Of a DNA stretch of 7,342 nt, positions 1 through 6,528 are shown in pieces. This stretch comes from SIAJ01 sp036266155. Lineage in GTDB: Bacteria; Planctomycetota; Planctomycetia; Gemmatales; Gemmataceae. Where the stretch lies: contig DATANR010000345.1 of the NCBI GenBank assembly GCA_036266155.1, positions 1 through 7,342 of the forward strand, written 5' to 3'. A model generated the notes under the pieces. The model had not been told where the DNA came from and searched no databases. It saw only the letters and a list, made by a program, of their open reading frames with translations. Position 1 is the first letter of the stretch, and every line of letters begins with the position of its first letter. The translations under genes and the position numbers were made by a program.

Positions 1-3
1 CAA

Positions 4-28
4 CCCCCTCCCCGAAGCGGGGAGGGGG
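4..28. repeat. Perfect GC-rich hairpin upstream of lepB
   Basis: Positions 4-14 (CCCCCTCCCCG) are the exact reverse complement of 18-28, with loop AAG at 15-17. This gives an 11-bp stem made almost wholly of G and C. No T-run follows (the next bases are AGCAAAACACC), so it is not a classic intrinsic terminator, although it could still pause transcription leaving an upstream gene. The core CCCGAAGCGGG (11-21) recurs at 7253-7263 near the other end of the window, which suggests a dispersed palindromic intergenic repeat. Confidence 0.75.
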
Positions 29-89
29 AGCAAAACACCGGAAGCGCTCATAAGACAATCGTTCATCACCACGCCCACGCGGATACGAC

Positions 90-1721
90 ATGACCACAGC
101 GTTCAGCGACACGACCGGCGGCAAGATTTTCAACTTCATCATCGGCCGCGAGAAGAAGAAGCACTCGCACGGCGATGCGTCGCGCGAAGTCTTCGAGACG
201 GTCGTCTTCGTCGTCGTGCTCGTCTTGATGCTGAAGCTGTTCGTGGCCGAGGCGTTCGTGATTCCGACCGGCTCGATGGCGAGCACGCTGTGGGGCGATC
301 AAGTCAAGGTGACCTGTCCTGAGTGCGGTGAAGTGTTTCCGGTCTCGGCGTCGCCGCGCGAGGGAGTGCGCGCCGCCCCGTCGCAGGCCACCTGTCAGAA
401 TTGCGGGTATACGTTCACAATCAAGAATGCCGCCGATTCCAACAGCGGCGACCGCGTTTTGGTCGCCAAATACGAATACCACATTCGGCCGCCCAAGCGC
501 TTCGATGTGCCGGTGTTTCGCTTTCCGGAGTATCCGTATTCGAAGGCGGAACTTTCGGCGATGAACTATATCAAGCGCCTCGTGGGACTACCCGGCGAGA
601 CGATCGCCATTTACAAGGGCGACCTGTATCGCACGACCACGTTGACCTATTCCGGTCGCAGCGCGCAAGTTGATCCGAAGGATCTTTGGCGGCTGCGGTG
701 GCCCAAGAAGCTGGACGAAAACGAGCTCGGTCGCGAGAACCCGCGCGACGGCACCTGGTATTCCCCGCTGCGCGATTACACGTTCACCAACGATCCGGAA
801 GCCGTGGCGCTTTTTGAGGCCAACGGCTTTGATCCGATCCGCAAAGACCCCGACGAAATCTTGGCCGTCCGCCGGCTCGTGTTCGATTTCGACAAACAAC
901 CGGCGTCGCTCTCCGGGATCAATCGTACCCGCTGGCATCCGCAAATGGGCGCGAACGACGGCTGGACCGACGCAACCGGCGGCTTCAAGCACGACGGGCA
1001 GGCCAGCGGCTGGCTCGTCTACCATCACGTCGATCCAGGTTGGGAAACGGCCGGCGCGCAGATTCGGCAGCCGTCGGAGATCACCGATCACCTGGCCTAC
1101 AACTCCGGTCAGCGCGGCAACTTCTGGGTTCCCGATTTGATTGTCGAATGTAAGGCCGAGTTCGCTGCCGACACCGACAAGCTGACGTTGGAATTGAACA
1201 AGGGCGGCGACCGCTTCCAGGCCGTCTTCGACGCCGGCGTCTGCCGGCTCTACCGCATCGCATTGTCGTCGCCGACCACGCCAACGCTATTGGCCGAACA
1301 AAAGACGGGCATCAAGAGCGGCCGCTATTCACTCCGCTTCGCCAACGTCGATTCGCGATTGACTGTCTGGGTCGACGATCGCCCGTTGAAGTTCGGCCCG
1401 ACTGCCGATTACCCGCCGCCGAGCCACACGCATTTCGAGAAGACCGACTACGACAAGAACGAACCGGCCCGCATCGGCGCCACGGGCAATGTTACCGTCT
1501 CCAAGATTCAGCTGTGGCGCGACATCTATTACACGCCCGGCGACTACCAGACCGGCGACGTGGAAACGCACTACGTTCAGCCCGGCCACTACTGGTGCCT
1601 CGGCGACAACAGTGCGTCGTCGTCCGACGGCCGAACCTGGGGCCTGGTGCCCGAGCGGCTGATGCTCGGCCGCGCAGTTGTCGTCTATTGGCCGCCGTCA
1701 CGGATTGGAGTCATCAAGTGA
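90..1721 (+). CDS. lepB: Signal peptidase I with zinc-ribbon and LamG-like insertions
   Basis: This is the membrane protease that removes signal peptides from exported proteins. One membrane helix lies at about 36-56. It is followed by the serine box PTGSMASTL (catalytic Ser62), the lysine box YIKRLVGLPGE at 160-170 (general base Lys162), and the C-terminal box GDNSASSSDGRTWG from 505. The Ser/Lys dyad is therefore intact. At 543 residues it is much longer than E. coli LepB (about 324). Two insertions explain this: a C-x2-C...C-x2-C zinc ribbon (Cys76, 79, 102, 105) straight after the serine box, and about 330 residues between the lysine and C-terminal boxes. The second half of that long insert (about 348-480) has alternating beta strands and the segment SRLTVWVDD, resembling LamG/concanavalin-type sandwiches. 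ATG 90 is the only usual start codon in frame after the stop at 51-53. No strong ribosome-binding site is visible. The stop overlaps the next gene's start. The identity is firm; the roles of the insertions are unknown. Confidence 0.95.
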   Translation: MTTAFSDTTGGKIFNFIIGREKKKHSHGDASREVFETVVFVVVLVLMLKLFVAEAFVIPTGSMASTLWGDQVKVTCPECGEVFPVSASPREGVRAAPSQATCQNCGYTFTIKNAADSNSGDRVLVAKYEYHIRPPKRFDVPVFRFPEYPYSKAELSAMNYIKRLVGLPGETIAIYKGDLYRTTTLTYSGRSAQVDPKDLWRLRWPKKLDENELGRENPRDGTWYSPLRDYTFTNDPEAVALFEANGFDPIRKDPDEILAVRRLVFDFDKQPASLSGINRTRWHPQMGANDGWTDATGGFKHDGQASGWLVYHHVDPGWETAGAQIRQPSEITDHLAYNSGQRGNFWVPDLIVECKAEFAADTDKLTLELNKGGDRFQAVFDAGVCRLYRIALSSPTTPTLLAEQKTGIKSGRYSLRFANVDSRLTVWVDDRPLKFGPTADYPPPSHTHFEKTDYDKNEPARIGATGNVTVSKIQLWRDIYYTPGDYQTGDVETHYVQPGHYWCLGDNSASSSDGRTWGLVPERLMLGRAVVVYWPPSRIGVIK

Positions 1722-2116
1722 GTGCGGCGTTGACCGGCGTCACGGAAATCCGCGTCCGCTATGCCGAAACCGATCGCATGGGCTTATTGCATCATGCGAA
1801 CTACTTGATCTATTTCGAGCAAGCACGGACCGAATTGCTCCGCCAACAGGGCCTGACCTATCGCGACATGGAGGATCAGGGGTTCTTTCTCGTCATCACG
1901 AATGTCGAGGTGAAGTACCGCAGTCCCGCGAAATACGACGACGTCCTTCGCATCGAAACGACGGTCGCTCGGACGACGCCGATTCGGATTGAGCACGCGT
2001 ATCACGTCACGTGCGAAGGTCGAGCGGTCGCCGAGGGCAAGACGACGCTCGCCTGCGTCGACCGGGCCGGAAAGCTGCAAGCGCTGCCGGAGTGGTTTCA
2101 GAAGGAACGAGTTTAG
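1718..2116 (+). CDS. YbgC-type hot-dog fold acyl-CoA thioesterase
   Basis: This 132-residue protein fits the 4-hydroxybenzoyl-CoA thioesterase/YbgC family, small cytoplasmic enzymes that hydrolyse acyl-CoA thioesters. The N-terminal signature is clear: VRYAETDRMGLLHHANYL, with the predicted catalytic Asp19 and with His26 and Tyr29 of the D-x2-G-x3-H-x2-Y pattern, followed by YFEQARTELLRQQG, close to the long helix of E. coli YbgC. The length matches the family (about 130-140). I chose GTG 1718 because it gives the family's usual N-terminus and forms a GTGA overlap with the lepB stop, so the two genes are probably translationally coupled. The natural substrate cannot be read from sequence. A YbgC homologue just before TolQ/TolR-like genes recalls the enterobacterial tol-pal operon, though here a repeat-filled gap separates them. 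The gene symbol is left blank because orthology to ybgC is not proven. Confidence 0.92.
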   Translation: MSAALTGVTEIRVRYAETDRMGLLHHANYLIYFEQARTELLRQQGLTYRDMEDQGFFLVITNVEVKYRSPAKYDDVLRIETTVARTTPIRIEHAYHVTCEGRAVAEGKTTLACVDRAGKLQALPEWFQKERV

Positions 2117-2144
2117 CCGCATGCAGGTGGCGAAAAACGAAGGC

Positions 2145-2236
2145 GATTAGGATTGAGATTGAGATTAGGATTAGGACAAAGACCGGGTGCCTCGCCGGTA
2201 TTCGTCCTAATCCTAATCATATTCTCAATCGTAATC
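2145..2236. repeat. Imperfect inverted repeat of ATTAGG/ATTGAG units
   Basis: The left arm 2145-2177 and right arm 2204-2236 are 33 bases each. They pair as reverse complements at 29 of 33 positions without gaps, and the inner 15 bases (2163-2177 with 2204-2218) are perfect. The arms are built from short units (GATTAG, GATTGA, GATTAG, GATTAG) and read CCTAAT on the right side. The 26-base centre contains a second stem, ACCGG (2182-2186) with CCGGT (2195-2199). A further degenerate copy of the right-arm start follows at 2258-2270 (11 of 13 bases match 2201-2213). The RNA could fold into a long hairpin between ybgC-like and exbB-like genes, acting as an mRNA-stabilising or attenuating structure, or it could be a MITE/REP-like dispersed element. 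There is no transposase and no clear target duplication. Confidence 0.8.
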
Positions 2237-2280
2237 TCCTGATCCTTGTCTTGGACCTTCGTCCTCAACCCCGGGCCGCC

Positions 2281-2817
2281 GTGCGTCGTCTCCTTATTCA
2301 AAATGTTCTGCCGACGTTTTTCTGCCTGATCCCGGTGGCCGGCGCCGTTCTGGTCGCGATGGCCGTACCGGCGGACGCGATGCGGCACTATCTCGATCGC
2401 GTGGAACACTCGCGCATCGACTGGCTGATTCTGAGCCTCGGCGGCGTCTTGTTCGTGACGCAAATCATCCTCGCCTGGCGGGCCCTGCGCTTACGTGGCG
2501 ACAGCTTCGACGAGCGCACCGACCGCTGGCTGAACCATCTTTCGACTGCGGCCGAATGGTTTCCGTTGCTCGGCCTCATCGGCACCGTGGCAGCGATCTT
2601 GCAGACGTTCAGTTCGCTCGGAGCAGTAGGGTTGACGCCCGAACAAACCTCGCCGCGTGCGATCATCAACAACTACGCCCCTGCGATCACAGCGACCGGC
2701 AGCGGCCTGTTCATGGCGCTCATGAATATCCTGCCGACCTGGATCGTGTTGCTCGGCCGCGACCTGATCCAATCGCTGGCCGGCGGCCCGGCCCCACCGC
2801 GGGGGGAAGCGCGATGA
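2281..2817 (+). CDS. MotA/TolQ/ExbB family proton-channel subunit, compact
   Basis: This 178-residue inner-membrane protein has four hydrophobic stretches, at about 9-30, 47-67, 92-112 and 134-158. The third carries PLLGLIGTVAAILQTF, matching the ExbB/TolQ GLxGTV segment, and the last carries ITATGSGLFMALMNILP, matching the second pore helix. Thr102 and Thr139 fall where the conserved channel threonines of ExbB (Thr148 and Thr181) sit. The family forms oligomeric proton channels around an ExbD/TolR dimer. It is short for the family (ExbB and TolQ are about 230-245), and only some 24 residues separate the second and third helices, so most of the usual cytoplasmic domain is missing. The start is uncertain. 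GTG 2281 keeps the first helix and lies clear of the upstream repeat; TTG 2251 and ATG 2359 are also in frame, but the ATG would remove that helix. The stop overlaps the next start as ATGA. Confidence 0.83.
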   Translation: MRRLLIQNVLPTFFCLIPVAGAVLVAMAVPADAMRHYLDRVEHSRIDWLILSLGGVLFVTQIILAWRALRLRGDSFDERTDRWLNHLSTAAEWFPLLGLIGTVAAILQTFSSLGAVGLTPEQTSPRAIINNYAPAITATGSGLFMALMNILPTWIVLLGRDLIQSLAGGPAPPRGEAR

Positions 2818-3329
2818 TCGAACGGCCCAAACGATCGGTGACGCGCTTCTTCGTGCCGCTCATCGACGTCATGATCCTGCTCTTCTGCATCTTCCTGCTC
2901 ATGCCCTTCGTGAGCACGGATTCGAGCGCACAACCGGAATCAAAAGCGAAGGAGAAGGTCACTGAGCCCGAGTTGCCGCGCGACGTGAAGGAATTGCAGT
3001 CGGAGTTGGAACGCACGCGCCGGGAGATCGAGCGACTCAAGGCCGAGCAGGCCAGCCCGGCGGACCACGTCAGCCTGAAAGTGGTCGGATTCGATCGAGC
3101 GGCGAACACCATGGACGGCCAGTTCTACTATTTCAATGAAGACAAGCGGGTGTACTTGGAATCGGATAAAGACGCTGAAGACCTGATTACGATGCATCGC
3201 CGCGAGAGCGGCAAGAACGAGATGTTGTTTCTGATTGTGTTTCCGATCAACAAGCCCTTGGATAGGCCCGACCAGGCGCGGATCGACCGCTGGTTCAAGG
3301 GCGAAAAGCATCGGTTTAGTCCGAACTGA
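2814..3329 (+). CDS. ExbD/TolR-like energy-transducing membrane protein
   Basis: This 171-residue protein has one N-terminal membrane helix (about 12-32) in the ExbD/TolR form VPLIDVMILLFCIFLLMPF. Asp18 sits at the position of the protonatable aspartate (ExbD Asp25, TolR Asp23). Next come a charged, coiled-coil-prone stretch (about 55-80, ELQSELERTRREIERLKAEQ) and a folded outer domain (about 87-165). The basic N-terminus (ERPKRSVTR) points to a cytoplasmic N-terminus and a periplasmic C-terminal domain. ATG 2814 overlaps the preceding stop by four bases, so the pair is likely co-translated, as expected for a motor's two subunits. The membrane segment is convincing. The outer domain does not obviously match canonical ExbD, so the energised partner is probably not TonB. 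GTG or TTG starts further upstream would lie inside exbB-like coding sequence and are unnecessary. Confidence 0.85.
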   Translation: MIERPKRSVTRFFVPLIDVMILLFCIFLLMPFVSTDSSAQPESKAKEKVTEPELPRDVKELQSELERTRREIERLKAEQASPADHVSLKVVGFDRAANTMDGQFYYFNEDKRVYLESDKDAEDLITMHRRESGKNEMLFLIVFPINKPLDRPDQARIDRWFKGEKHRFSPN

Positions 3330-3349
3330 AACCATTCACGAGTCGTTGC

Positions 3350-4000
3350 GTGGACATACTTCTTGCCGAGATCGATGTTGCGGGCAAAGCCGGCAAGTAC
3401 GTCTTGTATGGTCTCGCCGTCGCCGGCGGCTTTATGGTCGGCAACTTGTTGACCTGGGCCATCTGCCGCCTGGTGGCGCGCATGGCCCTGAAGTCGAAGA
3501 TGCCCGCCCAGTTGGAGCGAGCCCTGCGTATCCTTGGCGGCGTGGCGGTCGCCATCCTCGTCGGCTACTTGCTCTTCCGTTTCGGCTCCGGCTGGGGACT
3601 GGGCGGGTCGGGGACGGGCGAAGGCGACGGCAAGAGTGGAACCAACATCGAAGGCACGCACGACCCGAAACAGAAGGCCGCGCCGAAGGGCGAGACCAAG
3701 TCGGCCGAAGAGAAAGCAACCCTGGCGAGCGGCACCAAGGTGACAATTCACCGCGGCGCCACCTATCCGAAGTCGTTTCAGTTCGAAGGCGACGCCGACG
3801 CCGTCGATCTCGCGACCGCCAAGCAAAAGCTGCGTCAGCGTCAGGACTCGTCGGCAGGCCAGCTCAAGTTCGTCGACCTGCTCTTCTATCGCAACAGCAT
3901 GGCGGAGATTCATCCGTCAATCGAGGAGTTCGAGACGTTCGCGCACGCCCTGGGGCTGCGGACGTCTCGCCAGCCCGTCGAAAAGAACCTGCCCGAATGA
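3350..4000 (+). CDS. Two-helix membrane protein of unknown function in stator/GTPase cassette
   Basis: I do not recognise a named family for this 216-residue protein. Two hydrophobic helices lie at about 17-39 and 60-78, joined by a basic loop (RLVARMALKSKMPAQLERALR). By the positive-inside rule the loop is cytoplasmic and both ends face outward. A glycine-rich linker (about 80-105, GSGWGLGGSGTGEGDGKSG) and a charged Lys/Glu/Ala stretch lead to a C-terminal domain at about 128-210. Its last part (KFVDLLFYRNSMAEIHPSIEEFETFAHALGL) reads as a strand followed by a helix. GTG 3350 follows the upstream stop by 20 bases and keeps the first helix whole. The next gene starts 22 bases after its stop. 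Placed between an ExbD-like protein and a membrane GTPase, it is best seen as a structural partner or coupling subunit. Direct similarity to TolA or TonB was not seen. The gene itself is well supported; the function is not. Confidence 0.8.
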   Translation: MDILLAEIDVAGKAGKYVLYGLAVAGGFMVGNLLTWAICRLVARMALKSKMPAQLERALRILGGVAVAILVGYLLFRFGSGWGLGGSGTGEGDGKSGTNIEGTHDPKQKAAPKGETKSAEEKATLASGTKVTIHRGATYPKSFQFEGDADAVDLATAKQKLRQRQDSSAGQLKFVDLLFYRNSMAEIHPSIEEFETFAHALGLRTSRQPVEKNLPE

Positions 4001-4007
4001 GGCCGCC

Positions 4008-4012
4008 GGAGG
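4008..4012 (+). promoter_or_regulatory. Shine-Dalgarno site for the GTPase gene
   Basis: GGAGG lies ten bases before ATG 4023. It is one of only two clear ribosome-binding sites in the window and it fixes the start of the GTPase. Because it lies in the 22-base gap after the preceding stop, the GTPase can be initiated independently of translation of the upstream gene. Confidence 0.7.
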
Positions 4013-4022
4013 CGACGCATCC

Positions 4023-6476
4023 ATGTCGGCCCTGAGTCCGCCGCCCGACCCGCCGGTTCCCGACGAGCCGGGAGCGCTCCGCATCGTTCTGTTCGGAATG
4101 CCGGACGCGGGCAAGTCGTCGCTGCTCGGCGCGCTGGCGCAGGTCTCGCACACTCAAGGCCGGGAACTGCGTGGGCACCTGACCGACCTCACGCACGGCC
4201 TCGGCGAATTGCGGAATCGCCTCTACGAAGAACGGCAAACGGAGACGCAGCAAGAGATCGTCCCCTATCCCGTCAAATTCGCACCGTACGGCCACGCTGG
4301 ATTTGCTGCGGTCGTCTACGACTGCGACGGACGGGCCGCGAACGACTTTCTCACCCGAAAGCGCGACCTGGAAAAAGAGCCCCAGGCCGGCACTCTCGCC
4401 GGCGCCATTCGTGCGGCTGACGTCTTGCTGCTCACGATCGATGCGTCGGCGGCCCGCGATCAAATCGATGCCGACTTCCGCGAATTCGTTCGTTTTCTCG
4501 GCCAACTGCAATCGTTCCGAGCCCAGCAACACGCGGTCGGCGGCCTTCCGGTTTTCCTAGTGTTGACGAAGTGCGATCTGTTGGCCCGCGACCGAATTAG
4601 TCGATCGATGTGGGAAGCCCGGATCGCGGAGCGGATGAAAGAGGTCGGTCTTCGCTTTCAACAATTCCTCGCCTCATCATTAACCGCGGATCACCCATTT
4701 GCCTCGTTCGGCAGCATTGCTTTGCAAGTGCGGGCGACCGCGGTTCGCCGGCCGGAGCTGACGGACGCGGCTCCACAGCCCCGCGAGCCCTACGGCGTCG
4801 CCGAACTGTTTCAGTCGGCCTTTACCGAAGCCGTGGCCTTTCTTGACCGGCGTCATCGCGCGCACAAACGGCTGCTCTGGACCGTCGGCGGCGCTGGCGC
4901 AATGCTTTTCGCCATGCTCATTGCCGGTGCGATCTTCTTAACCACACCCAGCCCGCAAACCAGTGCAACGCTGGCCGATCGCGTGGCATCGATTCGCGCG
5001 ACCGAGGGACCGGATGCCGCCAGTCGGCTCGGTAGTGGCCTCGACCGCCGCATGCGCGAATGGCACGCCGTGGAAACCGATCCCGGCTACACGACGCTCC
5101 CGGATGAGCTTCAAACATTTGTTCAGTCGCGGCTCGACGAGGGACATACCTATGCGCGAATGCGCGACGAGCTGGCGACGATTCCTCCGCCTTCGCGAGC
5201 ACATTCATTGACAGAGCTGACCGAGATCGATCGGCGATTCGCCGCAATCCAAGTGCCCGCCGCGTACCTCGGCGAATGGGCCAACACAGACGCAATTCAA
5301 CAACGCGATCGGATGATCAAGAAAGAAATCCCCGCACTTCGCGAAGCGGTCGGCAAGCTGACGCAGTTCTACTTCACGCTCAAGAATCGAGCGGCCAAAC
5401 TGCTCGCCACGACCGATCTCACGGCCGAATGGGATCAGCAAATTCAAGCGCTGGACGCGGCCGAAAAGGCCCTGCCCTTTCCGCGCTCAGATCCGGTTCA
5501 GGGGCCAGCGTACGATTTCGATGAAGTCCCGCTGGCCCAAACCGACTGGCAGCGCACGCGCGATCGGCTCATGCATCTACGCGATTTGGCGATGGCGCTC
5601 GGACTGCTCGGCGACGATGCGTCGAAAGCATTCCTGGCTTTAACGCCGCCGGCCGTCGGTGCGAACATTCCGGAACTCGCCAGCAAGCGCTGGCAACTCT
5701 TTAAGGTGCAGTATCCAGACTATGCGAAGTGGTCGCTGACTGCGTTTTCGGATGCGGTCCGCCCCGACCTGGAGCGCCGTCTGCGTCGCTCGGTTGACCA
5801 AGCCAATCGCGACGGCCAGCGGTTGATTCTCGAGAAGGTCAAGGAACTTAACACCGGCGGCAAGGAGGAGCCGGCCGATTGGCCGCGCGTGGGCGAATAT
5901 TTGTTGTCCGCTCCTTTGGGCGACTGGCGTGAACTCGTTGCCTATTTGAACCGCCTATTCGATCCGTCGGCCGAAGACCCCGTTCAACTGACGGCGGCAT
6001 TCCTGCGCCGCACGTCGTTCGACATCGACCCCCGGCGCATCCGCATCCGCATCCCGGACACGCTCAGCGACGCCCCAGTCCGCCCGGCCGGCGAGCTGGC
6101 GCTCGTCTACCGCAAAGCCGATTCGGCCGAGCCGGTGCGCCTCACGCTCCGCCCGGACGGCGAGCCCGTCCGCGAGAAGCAGAACCTCATTTACACGTTC
6201 ACCGGCGCCGGCCCCGCCATCGCCTATCGGCCGGGCGACACTTTCTACGCCGAACTGCCGGTCCGCAAGGGCGACAGCAATCTCAAATTCACCTGGGGCG
6301 CGACGCGAACGACCTCCTTCCAATTCGAGCGCCTCATCCGCGAACCACGCATGCACACGCCCGACCAAAGCAACGTCGACGGCATCCTGGCAGAGGGCGT
6401 GACGACGACCGTTGTCGACGGCAAGTTCCCGATGGTGCCGGCGATGGTGCCATTGGTGCGGTTTGACGGGAAGTGA
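4023..6476 (+). CDS. Membrane-anchored TRAFAC-class GTPase, IcmF/TssM-reminiscent
   Basis: This 817-residue protein begins with a Pro-rich tail and then a GTPase domain. The P-loop is GMPDAGKS (25-32, Lys31 and Ser32), a DxxG motif lies at 100-103 (DCDG), and the guanine-specificity motif is TKCD (182-185) after strand LPVFLVL. One membrane helix follows at about 284-306, preceded by the basic run RRHRAHKRLLW, so the GTPase should be cytoplasmic and the remaining 510 residues outside. That outer part looks largely helical to about 660, then strand-rich from 666 to the end (RRIRIRIPD, GELALVYRK, PVRLTLRPDG). GTPase domain, membrane anchor, large helical outer region and terminal beta domain resemble the broad plan of IcmF/TssM of type VI secretion, as does the stretch leading to TKCDLL. 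The protein is shorter, however, and no other type VI genes are present. It is the last gene of the cassette. Nucleotide binding is well supported; the role is inferred from context. Confidence 0.82.
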   Translation: MSALSPPPDPPVPDEPGALRIVLFGMPDAGKSSLLGALAQVSHTQGRELRGHLTDLTHGLGELRNRLYEERQTETQQEIVPYPVKFAPYGHAGFAAVVYDCDGRAANDFLTRKRDLEKEPQAGTLAGAIRAADVLLLTIDASAARDQIDADFREFVRFLGQLQSFRAQQHAVGGLPVFLVLTKCDLLARDRISRSMWEARIAERMKEVGLRFQQFLASSLTADHPFASFGSIALQVRATAVRRPELTDAAPQPREPYGVAELFQSAFTEAVAFLDRRHRAHKRLLWTVGGAGAMLFAMLIAGAIFLTTPSPQTSATLADRVASIRATEGPDAASRLGSGLDRRMREWHAVETDPGYTTLPDELQTFVQSRLDEGHTYARMRDELATIPPPSRAHSLTELTEIDRRFAAIQVPAAYLGEWANTDAIQQRDRMIKKEIPALREAVGKLTQFYFTLKNRAAKLLATTDLTAEWDQQIQALDAAEKALPFPRSDPVQGPAYDFDEVPLAQTDWQRTRDRLMHLRDLAMALGLLGDDASKAFLALTPPAVGANIPELASKRWQLFKVQYPDYAKWSLTAFSDAVRPDLERRLRRSVDQANRDGQRLILEKVKELNTGGKEEPADWPRVGEYLLSAPLGDWRELVAYLNRLFDPSAEDPVQLTAAFLRRTSFDIDPRRIRIRIPDTLSDAPVRPAGELALVYRKADSAEPVRLTLRPDGEPVREKQNLIYTFTGAGPAIAYRPGDTFYAELPVRKGDSNLKFTWGATRTTSFQFERLIREPRMHTPDQSNVDGILAEGVTTTVVDGKFPMVPAMVPLVRFDGK

Positions 6477-6516
6477 GGCGTGAACCGCGGCGGCATGATA
6501 GCCGGAACCAACCATT

Positions 6517-6520
6517 GGAG
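6517..6520 (+). promoter_or_regulatory. Shine-Dalgarno site for the HNH gene
   Basis: GGAG lies eight bases before ATG 6529 in the 52-base gap after the GTPase gene. It supports that start codon. No convincing -10/-35 pair was found in the gap, so the gene may have been read through from upstream. Confidence 0.6.
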
Positions 6521-6528
6521 CCAAAGCT

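Noticed and set aside
4..28. Rho-independent terminator
   Set aside because: The stem is excellent but no T-run follows on either strand, so it is listed as a hairpin repeat.
1514..1717. Longer thioesterase beginning at an ATG inside lepB
   Set aside because: The added residues are Arg/Ala-rich out-of-frame lepB sequence; GTG 1718 gives the normal family N-terminus.
2145..2236. CRISPR array
   Set aside because: The units are about six bases, contiguous and arranged as an inverted repeat, with no regular spacers.
2011..2280. Extending the channel gene upstream from an in-frame ATG at 2011
   Set aside because: The extension would overlap the thioesterase and translate the inverted repeat into a low-complexity IEIEIRIRTKT-type stretch unlike any channel N-terminus.
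2281..3329. Flagellar MotA/MotB stator
   Set aside because: The second protein lacks an OmpA-like peptidoglycan-binding domain and its membrane segment matches ExbD/TolR better; no flagellar genes are nearby.
3235..4035. Plus-strand frame of 266 codons overlapping the two-helix protein
   Set aside because: Its translation is dominated by Arg and Gly with no hydrophobic structure, while the other frame gives two clean membrane helices and proper gene spacing.
2281..6476. Zorya-type antiphage system (ZorAB plus effectors)
   Set aside because: ZorA has a long cytoplasmic tail and ZorB a peptidoglycan-binding OmpA-like domain; neither is present, and the downstream proteins are not helicase- or nuclease-like.
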